A DNA stretch of 64,000 nt. It comes from Thermoplasmata archaeon. Its GTDB lineage: Archaea > Thermoplasmatota > Thermoplasmata > GCA-020350865. Shown here piece by piece: positions 44,755 to 54,016 of the stretch. Both the position numbers and the translations under genes were made by a program. The stretch covers positions 2,273,153-2,337,152 of the forward strand of contig CP070751.1 of NCBI GenBank assembly GCA_020348445.1. The letters run 5' to 3'. Positions within the stretch are counted from its first letter, which is position 1. Each line of letters begins with the position of its first letter. Under the pieces are notes generated by a model, which had not been told where the DNA came from, did not search any database, and saw nothing but the letters and a program-made list of their open reading frames with translations.

Positions 44755-47700
44755 ATGTTAACGCATTTTTCAACAAATCTCAATACCAAAGTGTCCGCTA
44801 TCTTTTGTAGAAAATTTTACATGAAAAGTTTTAAAAAAAAGGAGTATAAGCCCCTAGAAAGTTACAGTTCAAAAGCAACACTTATTCTTACTTTTTTAAT
44901 TTTAACATCGGCTTTTTCAGTGAGAATAGGAACTTCTGCATCTACACCATCGGGTATACGACTTTCATGGACCCAGAATGCCACCAACTCCACAATTGCA
45001 ATCCTTTGGGAGACAGACAGTGCAGGCAACCCCAACGAGGTTCAGTACGGTCTCACTTCATCCTGTGAGATCGGCACGACATCTGGCTTCAGCTTTGCAG
45101 ATTCATGGGGAGTCTATTATACACATCAGGTTGAACTTACAAGCCTCTCTCCAGACACGAAATATTTCTACAAGGTTTCGGGTGACAGTGGAGAATGGAG
45201 CTCAGTATATAACTTCACAACAGCCCCTGATTCATCAATCAACTGGACCTTCTTGGTTGCAGGTGATTCCAGGAGCAATTATGGTGATTGGGACAGTGTG
45301 GTTCAGGCCATGGCTGTGAACACAGAGGCACGTTTGCTCTTCTTCGGAGGCGACATAATAAGCGACTTCGATACCCAAAGTCAGTGGTATGAATGGATGA
45401 TCCCGGCCGAACCCCTTGTCTCTCATGTGCCTTTTATTTCATGTAAGGGCAATCACGAGGACGACTCAACCGGAGATCCTTGGGACAATTATCTCAACAC
45501 TTTCGCATTTCCCGGAAATGAAGATTACTTCTCTTTTGATTATGGAAATGCACATTTCATAGTGCTGAACTCGGAGGACACCACCAATTCCTCACAATTG
45601 TCATGGCTGGAAAGCGATCTTCAGGCCGCTTCATCGGACCCGTCGGACCCCTGGATATTTGTCACTTTCCATAAACCTCCTTATAGTTCGGGAGGACACG
45701 GTTCGGATCAGGACACCAGGGACAATTTCGTTCCCCTTTTCAGGGATTACGATGTTGATATTGTATTTTCGGGGCACAATCATTTCTATCAGAGAACCTA
45801 TCCACTTAACTGCTCGAATATTGACTTTCCAGTCATTTCCGATTATGTGAAGAATTTCTACTATTATCCCGACCCATTATTTGTAATAGCAGGAAGGGCA
45901 GGGGCTGGATCAAGGGAACCGAATAACGACCCAGGCTGGTTCGTTGAAGAAACCATGACCTCTGAACTTCACTACATGAAGATCGATGTTTATACCAATG
46001 GAAGCGTTCATGCCACTGCAAGATACACCGACAATACCATATTCGATGACTTCTGGATAATAAAACACGGCACAGCTCCTCCTCGCACTCCACCCCCTCA
46101 ACCTCCTGAACAGATTCATATCGCCACAACAGGTGATACTACTGAAATGGTTGTAACGTGGGTGACCCGGGGCTCAACCCCAAATTCCACAGTTGAATAC
46201 GGGACGTCTTCGGGATTATACGATTATTCAACCCATGGAAGCAACCATACATACACTGATGGTGGTTGGGTCGGGCAGATCCATGATGTGGTTCTCACAG
46301 GACTTTTACCTGACACAGAGTATTTCTACAGGGTTGGTGATGAATCACTTGGATGGAGTTCGGAATTTAACTTCACAACTCCTCCTGATTATCATAAAAA
46401 TGTATCATTTGCAGCCTATGCTGACCATGGTCAGAGTTCCAATGCTCAAGCCACAACTGCCAATATCATAGCAGATTCATCAATTGATCTCATTGTTCAT
46501 GCTGGTGATCTTTCCTATGCAAACGGCAACCAGCCTGAATGGGACATCTGGTTCAATCAGATAGAGGAGAACGTTGCAAGAAAACCCTACATGATAGTAG
46601 CAGGCAATCATGAATTAGTTTATGATATAAATGCAACTCTTGCGCGATTTAATATGCCCTATTTACAATCAGGATCAGATTCAGAATTTTATTACAGCTT
46701 CAATTACTCCATGATTCATTTTGTAGCAATATGTTCTGATGTTGATTACTCTATAGGCAGTGAGCAATATAACTGGTTGGTTGATGATTTAGCAGCAGCA
46801 GATTCAGATAGAGTTGTTCATCCTTGGATTATAGCATTTTCACATCGACCAATGTACAGCTCCAATACCCAACATGGGAGTGATTTATCTTTTAGAAGTG
46901 ACATAGAACCGTTGCTTGATTTATACAGTGTGGATCTCGCAATTTGGGGACATGATCATGCATATGAGAGAACGTATCCAACATATCAGGAGATACCATC
47001 AGATACTGATCCGAGACTCTATATCAGCCCCATAGATACGATCCATATGGTGGCAGGTATGGGGGGTGCCCAGCTTTACACCGGCTGGAATAACCCCCAA
47101 CCAGATTGGTCGACTTATCGGGAGGCTGATTGGGGTTATGTTAGAGTTACAGTGGATACGGATGGAAATCTTCATTCTGAATTCATCCGCAACGTTGATG
47201 GTAAGGTCCGTGATGAATTCTGGATAGTAAAGGAAGGAGTTATCCCTCCCTTGCCTCCAATCACCGAGGATATCACATTGATACCAAGAGGTGCTAATTG
47301 GCGCTACAATGAAACAGATCCTCAACCTGTAACAAGTCCGAACTGGAACCAGTCAGGTTACGATGATAGTGGATGGCTAACAGGGGATGCTCCCTTTGGA
47401 TTTGGTGAATCCGTAACGTATGGAACCGAACTCAATGATAATGATGGAAGCTACTACTTCAGAAAGACTTTTGAAATCGAATCGGTGGATGATTTCGTAT
47501 CCTTGACCCTGTATGTAGCCTCGGATAACGATGCCATGGTCTATCTTAACGGAATTTTAGTGGATGATGATTCAGGGGCCAATCATGAATTCGAATACTG
47601 GAACCGAGCAGTGGAAATCCCTCTTAGTGCTCTTCAGGAAGGTACCAACATCATCGCCGCCTTTGTTTATAACACCGCCGGATCATCAGATGCATACTTT

Positions 47701-48933
47701 GATCTGAAACTGGAAGGCGAGGTTATTACAGATGATGGAACCACTTTAACTCTACAGCCAGGCTGGAACTTGATTTCCCTTCCCTATATTCAGTACATTG
47801 CCGATGTAGACACTGTCTTCTCCTCCATATCAGGATCATATGACTCAGTTCAATGTTATGATGCATTCGACAAAAGCGATCCCTGGAAACATGACAATAT
47901 CCATAAACCATCCAATTTAAATGATCTCAAGATAGCCAATCATACCAAGGGGATCTGGATACATATCACTGATTCAGTGGAAGTGCCTTTCGATGTCCCG
48001 GGTCATCGGGCCACTGAGGACCAGACAGTTGCACTATATCCCGGGTGGAACCTGGTCGGTTATCCTTCCTTAATCAGCTGTAATAGAACCGAGGGCCTAA
48101 ACAATACACTATTTGGAACCCATGTAAACAAGATTATATGGTACAATTCATCCACTGGAAAATGGCATAGCATGGGTGAGAACGATTATTTCGAGGTTGG
48201 AAGAGGTTACTATATCCACGCTTTAACATACCATGTATGGAAAATGAAATATGCACATATTCCACGTATACGCATTTCCGTTCCTGCATACTTCTCCCCT
48301 GGACCATTATGGGATCAGGCAATCTCTGACGCTCCAGCAACAGCTATCATGATCATGAATCCATCAAACGGTCCCGGCTCTTCATTTGATCAAACCATTG
48401 CCGATACAGTGGCCCAGGCACAGGATAAGGGAATAAAGGTCCTTGGCTATGTTTATACTCAATACGGTGGCCGGAATTCAGCTGTCGTCAAGGCAGATAT
48501 CGACAACTACACCGCTTGGTATAGTGTGGACGGTATATTCGAGGATGAGGTATCCAATGATGCAGTTGATTTAGCCTATTATCAAGACTTGGCAAATTAC
48601 ATCAGATCTGGTTCAGGCTCCTTCATCATGCTCAATCCCGGAACAGTTCCCGATGAACAGTACATGGATGTGGGGGATGTCGTGGTGGTCTTCGAAGGAA
48701 CTTACGCCAGTTACGCAGGTGCGAGTTTTCCGTCATGGCTCGATAACTATCCCCGCACACGATTTTCGCACCTCGTCTATGATACCGCCCTCGCAGATTT
48801 TCAAGATGCTTGGTCATTGGCTTTGAACCATACAGTGGGCTATGCCTATATAACAGACGACGTTGCACCCAATCCATGGGATACTCTCCCGAGTTATTGG
48901 GACCTGGAGGTTGATGCTAGCAATAATTCCTGA
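44755..48933 (+). CDS. Secreted protein with two metallophosphatase domains, jelly-roll module, GWN module and Spherulin-4-like domain
   Basis: 1392 residues with a signal sequence at about 42-62. Two units of purple-acid-phosphatase type follow, each an FN3-like N-domain and a metallophosphatase domain. Unit 1 has GDSR, GGDII, GNHED, HKPPY and GHNHFYQRTYP; unit 2 has YADHG, GDLSY, GNHEL, SHRPMY and GHDHAYERTYP. Unit 2 keeps the Tyr that gives purple acid phosphatases their colour; unit 1 has Ser there. A galactose-binding-like domain (about 838-995), the GWN tandem module (about 1000-1165) and a C-terminal Spherulin-4-like domain (IRISVPAYFSPGPLWDQ...KVLGYVYTQYGGR...VDGIFEDEVSND) complete it. 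Probably releases phosphate from extracellular organic phosphates. The next gene starts 11 nt downstream. Confidence 0.9.
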   Translation: MLTHFSTNLNTKVSAIFCRKFYMKSFKKKEYKPLESYSSKATLILTFLILTSAFSVRIGTSASTPSGIRLSWTQNATNSTIAILWETDSAGNPNEVQYGLTSSCEIGTTSGFSFADSWGVYYTHQVELTSLSPDTKYFYKVSGDSGEWSSVYNFTTAPDSSINWTFLVAGDSRSNYGDWDSVVQAMAVNTEARLLFFGGDIISDFDTQSQWYEWMIPAEPLVSHVPFISCKGNHEDDSTGDPWDNYLNTFAFPGNEDYFSFDYGNAHFIVLNSEDTTNSSQLSWLESDLQAASSDPSDPWIFVTFHKPPYSSGGHGSDQDTRDNFVPLFRDYDVDIVFSGHNHFYQRTYPLNCSNIDFPVISDYVKNFYYYPDPLFVIAGRAGAGSREPNNDPGWFVEETMTSELHYMKIDVYTNGSVHATARYTDNTIFDDFWIIKHGTAPPRTPPPQPPEQIHIATTGDTTEMVVTWVTRGSTPNSTVEYGTSSGLYDYSTHGSNHTYTDGGWVGQIHDVVLTGLLPDTEYFYRVGDESLGWSSEFNFTTPPDYHKNVSFAAYADHGQSSNAQATTANIIADSSIDLIVHAGDLSYANGNQPEWDIWFNQIEENVARKPYMIVAGNHELVYDINATLARFNMPYLQSGSDSEFYYSFNYSMIHFVAICSDVDYSIGSEQYNWLVDDLAAADSDRVVHPWIIAFSHRPMYSSNTQHGSDLSFRSDIEPLLDLYSVDLAIWGHDHAYERTYPTYQEIPSDTDPRLYISPIDTIHMVAGMGGAQLYTGWNNPQPDWSTYREADWGYVRVTVDTDGNLHSEFIRNVDGKVRDEFWIVKEGVIPPLPPITEDITLIPRGANWRYNETDPQPVTSPNWNQSGYDDSGWLTGDAPFGFGESVTYGTELNDNDGSYYFRKTFEIESVDDFVSLTLYVASDNDAMVYLNGILVDDDSGANHEFEYWNRAVEIPLSALQEGTNIIAAFVYNTAGSSDAYFDLKLEGEVITDDGTTLTLQPGWNLISLPYIQYIADVDTVFSSISGSYDSVQCYDAFDKSDPWKHDNIHKPSNLNDLKIANHTKGIWIHITDSVEVPFDVPGHRATEDQTVALYPGWNLVGYPSLISCNRTEGLNNTLFGTHVNKIIWYNSSTGKWHSMGENDYFEVGRGYYIHALTYHVWKMKYAHIPRIRISVPAYFSPGPLWDQAISDAPATAIMIMNPSNGPGSSFDQTIADTVAQAQDKGIKVLGYVYTQYGGRNSAVVKADIDNYTAWYSVDGIFEDEVSNDAVDLAYYQDLANYIRSGSGSFIMLNPGTVPDEQYMDVGDVVVVFEGTYASYAGASFPSWLDNYPRTRFSHLVYDTALADFQDAWSLALNHTVGYAYITDDVAPNPWDTLPSYWDLEVDASNNS

Positions 48934-48944
48934 GGTGTGGTGTT

Positions 48945-51440
48945 ATGTTTACCTCAACAAAACCACGTGATAGGATGGATTTTCTTATATCTCGTAATGA
49001 TAATAGGAACATAAGATATATAAACAGATTTTGTAATATTTTTATATCTATGGGGATTATGGTAAGGCGATCTTTGAAATTTCAAATAGTATGCATAATC
49101 GTGTTGTTAATGATTACTTCGGAAGTTCCACTGAGAGTGGAAACAGTCGCAGCCGAACCACCGCTGCAGCTGGAGCATGGGGAGGGAAATTTCACCTATG
49201 AAGACGATGGCGGGAATATCGACAAGCCAGTAAGGGTATTCTATATATATCCGGAGACCTTCGATACCACCGATGATCCCAGGATCGTGTTCGTTCTCCA
49301 TGGCTATTATCGGGATGCGGAGAAGAGGGTGCGAGGGTACCGCCCCTACCCCCACCTGTACGATGCTCTATTCCTTTTTCCAGAGTTCACAACCGACGAC
49401 TGGCCCGATTCGCAGCACTACCACGAGGGGAATGTCCTGGCGGACAACGGTACCATGAATCCCAGGGCCGATTGGAGCTACAGCACCATTTTGGAGATAT
49501 TTTACCAGGTGGTAGCCTCCGTTCCAAATCCTCCCGATACATTCGACATACAGGGGCACTCCGCAGGGGCTTATGTCGCACACAGGATGGCATTCCTTAT
49601 GGATGAGGCTCCCTTCGGTCACATCGTTGTGGCAAATGCTGGCTGTTATCTCCTTCCGACCTATGATGAACCTTACCCTGACGGCATTGCGGACATGGAT
49701 ATCTCAACCGCTGACCTTGCCCTCGCCTTTTCCAGAGACCTGACCCTCACCCTGGGAACCTTGGACAATGACCCAGATGCACCTCTTCTGAGCCATACAG
49801 AGTGGGCTGAAGCCCAGGGGCCCCATCGCTTTGCCCGGGGGCACTATTTCTATAATTATTGCAAAAATCTGGCCGCGAACCTCAGTCTGCCATTCAGGTG
49901 GAAGCTGGTAGAGGTCGAGGGTGTCGGTCATAGCCCTAACGCTATGGCTCCGTCTGCGATTGAGGCCATCTTCGGAAGCCATTCAAGGAACTTCACCCCA
50001 CTGGATGACGCTCACATAAAGTATAATAATAACAACTATGGCGATGAACCGGTGATACAGGTGGATGCGGACTTCGGGATGAGGGCTTTTCTGAAATTCG
50101 ATCTCACATCTCTTGCGGACGTCCAGATCAAGTTCGCAGCCCTGCGGCTCAATGTCACCGACTCCAGCGAGGGAATACAGTTTGTGCACTTTGTACCGGA
50201 CAACAACTGGAGCGAGGACACACTCACAAATGATACCAAACCTGATTTTGCCGAGCAGGTATCCACCGGATATGGTGGCATCGAATATATCACCACGGTC
50301 ATGCGCCTCACGGAGTTCGTCCGGACCCATCAAGGAGATGTGGTGTCGTTGTACATGGAGACAAACTCCTCTGATGGATTCTATTTCTCATCCAAGGAGG
50401 CGGGTCATGCACCCGAGATTCTGATATGGGAGGTGGAGGAACCGCCACAAACCGAAACATTCACACTTATTCAAGCAGGTGATGGCTGGTCCTACAGTGA
50501 GGTTGATCCCCAACCTGATCCAGACTGGAACGTGCCTCTATTCAATGATAGTGCATGGTCAAGTGGACCAGCGCCTTTTGGATTCGGGGATCCCATAACC
50601 TACGGAACCGTTCTCAATGATAATGATGGAAGTTACTACTTCCGAAAGACCTTTTATATAGATCCTGGTGTTGAATACGAAAACCTAACAGTCTATGTGG
50701 CCTCGAACAACTATGCCATGGTCTATCTGAACGGCATCCTGGTGGACGATGACTCAGGTGCCAATCACGAATTCGAATACTGGAACAGGGTGGTGACCAT
50801 TCCCGGAGATTACCTTCTTAAAGGGACCAATACCATTGCCGCTTATGTATACAACAACGTAAGCTCACTGAATGTGTTTTTCGATCTTAGGTTAGACGGC
50901 GAGATCATTGTAAATCATCGGCCTACCATTACCCTTCATCCCGGATGGAACCTGATATCACTTCCCTGTGTTCAAATTAACGCAGATATTGATACAGTTT
51001 TCTCCTCAATTTCGGGATCGTACAATGCGATCCAATGTTATGATGTTCTGGACGCGGAAGATCCCTGGAAACATTACCACATTGATAAACCATCTCATTT
51101 GAATGACCTTCATGAGGTCCATAATGATATGGGAATCTGGATACACATCACTGATTCTGAGGATGTTCTTTTTGAGGTCCCTGGGATTCTACCAACCGAG
51201 GGACAAACAGTCACCCTAAAACCTGGCTGGAATCTTGTTGGTTATCCAAGGTTGACAAATTCAACTAGAACTGAAGGTCTCAATAACACAGTGTTCGGAA
51301 CCCATATCAACATGATAATGCGTTTCGATACGACTTCCGGTAATTGGGGGAACGTAGCTGTGGACGATATTTTCGAGGTGGGAAGGGGATACTGGGTCCA
51401 TTCTCTGACCTCTCATGTATGGAAATTGAAACTTGATTAA
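48945..51440 (+). CDS. Secreted alpha/beta-hydrolase (esterase/depolymerase-like) with DNRLRE, jelly-roll and GWN modules
   Basis: Up to 831 residues. GAGGTG supports ATG 48945, 11 nt after the preceding stop, but the signal peptide starts only at residue 39 (MVRRSLKFQIVCIIVLLMIT), so 49050 or 49059 are alternatives; a TATA-like TTTTTATATC at 49036-49045 may serve them. The hydrolase (about 72-342) resembles polyhydroxybutyrate depolymerase/feruloyl esterase types: FVLHGYYRD, nucleophile GHSAGA (Ser206), LGTLDNDPDAP as possible acid and EGVGHSPNA as catalytic His. A DNRLRE-type beta domain (about 349-498), a jelly-roll domain (about 503-659) and the GWN module (about 662-831) follow. The last two are very close to those of the upstream protein. 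Confidence 0.88.
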   Translation: MFTSTKPRDRMDFLISRNDNRNIRYINRFCNIFISMGIMVRRSLKFQIVCIIVLLMITSEVPLRVETVAAEPPLQLEHGEGNFTYEDDGGNIDKPVRVFYIYPETFDTTDDPRIVFVLHGYYRDAEKRVRGYRPYPHLYDALFLFPEFTTDDWPDSQHYHEGNVLADNGTMNPRADWSYSTILEIFYQVVASVPNPPDTFDIQGHSAGAYVAHRMAFLMDEAPFGHIVVANAGCYLLPTYDEPYPDGIADMDISTADLALAFSRDLTLTLGTLDNDPDAPLLSHTEWAEAQGPHRFARGHYFYNYCKNLAANLSLPFRWKLVEVEGVGHSPNAMAPSAIEAIFGSHSRNFTPLDDAHIKYNNNNYGDEPVIQVDADFGMRAFLKFDLTSLADVQIKFAALRLNVTDSSEGIQFVHFVPDNNWSEDTLTNDTKPDFAEQVSTGYGGIEYITTVMRLTEFVRTHQGDVVSLYMETNSSDGFYFSSKEAGHAPEILIWEVEEPPQTETFTLIQAGDGWSYSEVDPQPDPDWNVPLFNDSAWSSGPAPFGFGDPITYGTVLNDNDGSYYFRKTFYIDPGVEYENLTVYVASNNYAMVYLNGILVDDDSGANHEFEYWNRVVTIPGDYLLKGTNTIAAYVYNNVSSLNVFFDLRLDGEIIVNHRPTITLHPGWNLISLPCVQINADIDTVFSSISGSYNAIQCYDVLDAEDPWKHYHIDKPSHLNDLHEVHNDMGIWIHITDSEDVLFEVPGILPTEGQTVTLKPGWNLVGYPRLTNSTRTEGLNNTVFGTHINMIMRFDTTSGNWGNVAVDDIFEVGRGYWVHSLTSHVWKLKLD

Positions 51441-51594
51441 TCCCATCTCAGTCACCTTTTCGTGGGACAAACTAAATATAATATATTCATTTATAAATTC
51501 TTAGAAATTAATTAGCTTGAAAGGGAACTAAAATATAGATGATTTGATTTATACAAAAAAAGAATAAGGGAAATAGTAAGGGCCAGTGAATAAA

Positions 51595-52791
51595 ATGGAA
51601 ATGGAACATTTTGTACCACTAACAAAAGCGGAGCTGGTAAATGAACTTGAATCAGAATTACCCACGGAGATTCAACCTCGGTTCCGTCAATTCGCCAACT
51701 TACTTTCCTCCACAATTCATAATGATTTTCATAAAAACCTGGAAGATCTAAAGGAATCGTACAGGCCCTTTGATCCCGATCCCGATGTTCCCATAAGAAA
51801 TCCTGTGAAGGATCCCGATGACACTCAATTTATGAAACGCCTTGATTATCTTCTTAAGAAGGCCAACTTTAAGAAGTTGGGTGAAAAAGAACTCAACCAC
51901 GCACTTACCACTCACTCGCTATATTCAAGAAGTGTGGATGTGAACCTATCAGAACTTGATGAATGGGCACTTTATCACCGTGGCCTTTCAAGAAGGATTC
52001 ATAAAATAAAAAGCTGGAAAACCCTCTTTCGACAGCGGAGGCTCGAGGTGGAAAGCTATGATCGTCTGGTTCTTGCCATCAGGTTCACACCCGGTTTTAT
52101 TGCCAGCTCTGAAGAGCGGCGCAATGCCCTGGATTCGGATCATATCTATATCAAGTACTTTAGGAATGTTCCCCTAAATGACCTCGAGATGGTGTTTCCA
52201 AACACCAGCTACCACATGTCCATTTGGGACAAAATAAAGGTTGCAGTGCCCACACTGGGTGCAGCAGTTCTGGCTGCGGGAAGGGTGCTGCCTGTGATTT
52301 TAGCAGTGGCAGGAGGCGTTGCGGGGGCATCCATGGGCGGCCTTGAAATGGCAGCAGTTGGAGGTGCACTTGGTGCCCTTATCGGAATCGCCTTTCGGGC
52401 GTACATCAACTACAAGAACGCACGCATCACTTATATGCAGGCCCTGACCGAGGGATTGTACTTCAAAATACTGGATAGCAATGCAGGTGTTTTCCACCGC
52501 CTTTTGGATGCTGCAGAAGAGGAGGAGGTAAAGGAGGCACTTTTGGCGCAGCATTTTCTAAGGGCAGCTCCTTTAAGTGAATCAGAACTTGATGGTGCTG
52601 TTGAGGGATGGTTCAAAAAGAAAAAAATTCCCTTTGATTTCGAGGTTGATGACGGACTTGCCAAGCTCTATCGTCTGGGGCTGGCCAGAGAGGACAAGGG
52701 AAAATGGAGTGTTATTGATTTGAAGGATGCAATAATTCATTTGGACGAAAAGTGGGATGCTTTATTCAATCCTACAACTGATTTAAAGTGA
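51595..52791 (+). CDS. DUF3754 (TMEM143-like) membrane protein
   Basis: 398 residues from ATG 51595 (a GTG lies 9 nt upstream). The features ESYRPFDPDPD near the N-terminus, HIYIKYFRNVPLNDLEMVFPNTSY in the middle, and two or three Ala/Gly-rich membrane helices (VPTLGAAVLAAGRVLPVILAVAGGVAG and AAVGGALGALIGIAF) are typical of DUF3754. The C-terminal 120 residues look like a winged-helix-type helical domain. Human TMEM143 and cyanobacterial relatives have no settled function. A cytosolic N-terminus is inferred. Confidence 0.88.
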   Translation: MEMEHFVPLTKAELVNELESELPTEIQPRFRQFANLLSSTIHNDFHKNLEDLKESYRPFDPDPDVPIRNPVKDPDDTQFMKRLDYLLKKANFKKLGEKELNHALTTHSLYSRSVDVNLSELDEWALYHRGLSRRIHKIKSWKTLFRQRRLEVESYDRLVLAIRFTPGFIASSEERRNALDSDHIYIKYFRNVPLNDLEMVFPNTSYHMSIWDKIKVAVPTLGAAVLAAGRVLPVILAVAGGVAGASMGGLEMAAVGGALGALIGIAFRAYINYKNARITYMQALTEGLYFKILDSNAGVFHRLLDAAEEEEVKEALLAQHFLRAAPLSESELDGAVEGWFKKKKIPFDFEVDDGLAKLYRLGLAREDKGKWSVIDLKDAIIHLDEKWDALFNPTTDLK

Positions 52792-52892
52792 TTTGAAGTT
52801 CATGTAAAAATAACTCCGTTGGCATAAGCCTAATACCGTTAAGTATAGATACCAAAGATGAATTGCATACTAAGATAGAAGGAGGTGGAAAT

Positions 52893-53558
52893 ATTTCGAA
52901 AGATAACAAGATTAAGATCACCAAAGACGGTCCCTATATTGTTAAAAACGCAATCCCCCTCATGAAAATGAAAATTGTAGTAAATTCAGAGGGAGATGGA
53001 ATTGACTGGAAGATTGGGAAAAAATACCCCTTACAAAAAAACATTGCCCTCTGCAGATGTGGAGAGTCCCGCAACAAGCCATATTGTGATGGGACCCATG
53101 AGAAAATCGATTTTGATGGAACTGAAACCGCAGACAAAAGCCCCTATCTCGACCTGGCCTTGGTGTATGATGGTCCAACCTTGAAGTTGACTGATGTGGA
53201 GGAGATATGTGCAGCCTCACGGTTTTGCGCACCTGAGGGAGGAACATGGGAGCTCACAGAACGCTCAGATGATCCCAAGGCTAGGAAACTTGCGATCCAA
53301 CAAACTGCAAACTGTCCGTCCGGCCGCCTTGCGATTTGGGAAAATGAGACCGGCGAGGAAATCGAGCCTGAATTGAAGCCCTCCCTAGGATTGGTTGAAG
53401 ATCCTCATAAAAATGCCAGTGGACCGATCTGTGTGCGGGGGAAAGTTCCCATCGAATCTGCTGACGGTTTCACATACGAGATTCGCAACCGCGTTACCCT
53501 GTGCAGATGCGGCAAGTCATCCAATAAACCGTTTTGCGATGCTAGCCATCTCGATTGA
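52893..53558 (+). CDS. Double-CDGSH iron-sulfur protein with Fer4_19-like middle
   Basis: About 222 residues. Two CDGSH motifs, CRCGESRNKPYCDGTH and CRCGKSSNKPFCDASH, each supply the Cys3-His ligands of a [2Fe-2S] cluster. Between them a divergent ferredoxin-like part (EEICAASRFCAPEGGTWEL...QQTANCPSGRLAIWE) matches the YjdI/Fer4_19 pattern. Such proteins are redox or cluster-transfer factors in bacteria and archaea. The best ribosome-binding site, GGAGGTG at 52881-52887, is followed 5 nt later by ATT (52893) rather than ATG, GTG or TTG; the only standard start in frame, TTG 52863, lies upstream of that site and has none of its own. An ATT start is therefore proposed. Confidence 0.88.
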   Translation: MSKDNKIKITKDGPYIVKNAIPLMKMKIVVNSEGDGIDWKIGKKYPLQKNIALCRCGESRNKPYCDGTHEKIDFDGTETADKSPYLDLALVYDGPTLKLTDVEEICAASRFCAPEGGTWELTERSDDPKARKLAIQQTANCPSGRLAIWENETGEEIEPELKPSLGLVEDPHKNASGPICVRGKVPIESADGFTYEIRNRVTLCRCGKSSNKPFCDASHLD

Positions 53559-54016
53559 TAGCTAATGATGGGAGTCTTTTTTGACTTGTGATGAGTGAGG
53601 TGGTTGAGGAAACTAAAGATGGGAGGGGATCGAGGTATGAGGATGGATATCTAAAGATGGGTCCAAATGGGGCTTGGTTCTTAAATATATTCCATATACC
53701 ATTGGTCACGGGACATCCCTGGGCAATCCCGCAGAAGGCATATTTTTACATTCTCCCATCTTTAAATCAAGGATTATAGAATATAATTAAAAGTTAAAAA
53801 TATTATCAATTTATTACAAAAAAATATTAACAATTCGAAAGAAATAAATATCCAGAATTCATTTACGATTTTTATTGGAGGGAGACTAAGGAGTAGGTGG
53901 AATAAGATAACCGAGGACTTGAATTTATCGAAGTCATGAACTAATTTCAATCGTCTTTTTATCTTTTTTCACTTTCCTTTTGTTGAACCTTTAAATAAAT
54001 CAGGAGGGAGTAAGAT
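53559..54016. other. Gene-free spacer (about 460 bp)
   Basis: The left part is purine-rich with repeated GATGGG/GAGG words and holds an open frame (53588-53779) without ribosome-binding site or protein-like composition. The right part is AT-rich and ends in the CAGGAGGGAG ribosome-binding site of the LamG gene. No RNA gene is seen. Confidence 0.5.

Noticed and set aside
53588-53779. 63-codon ORF in the spacer after the CDGSH gene
   Set aside because: No ribosome-binding site, no recognisable pattern, and purine-rich repetitive start; treated as spacer.
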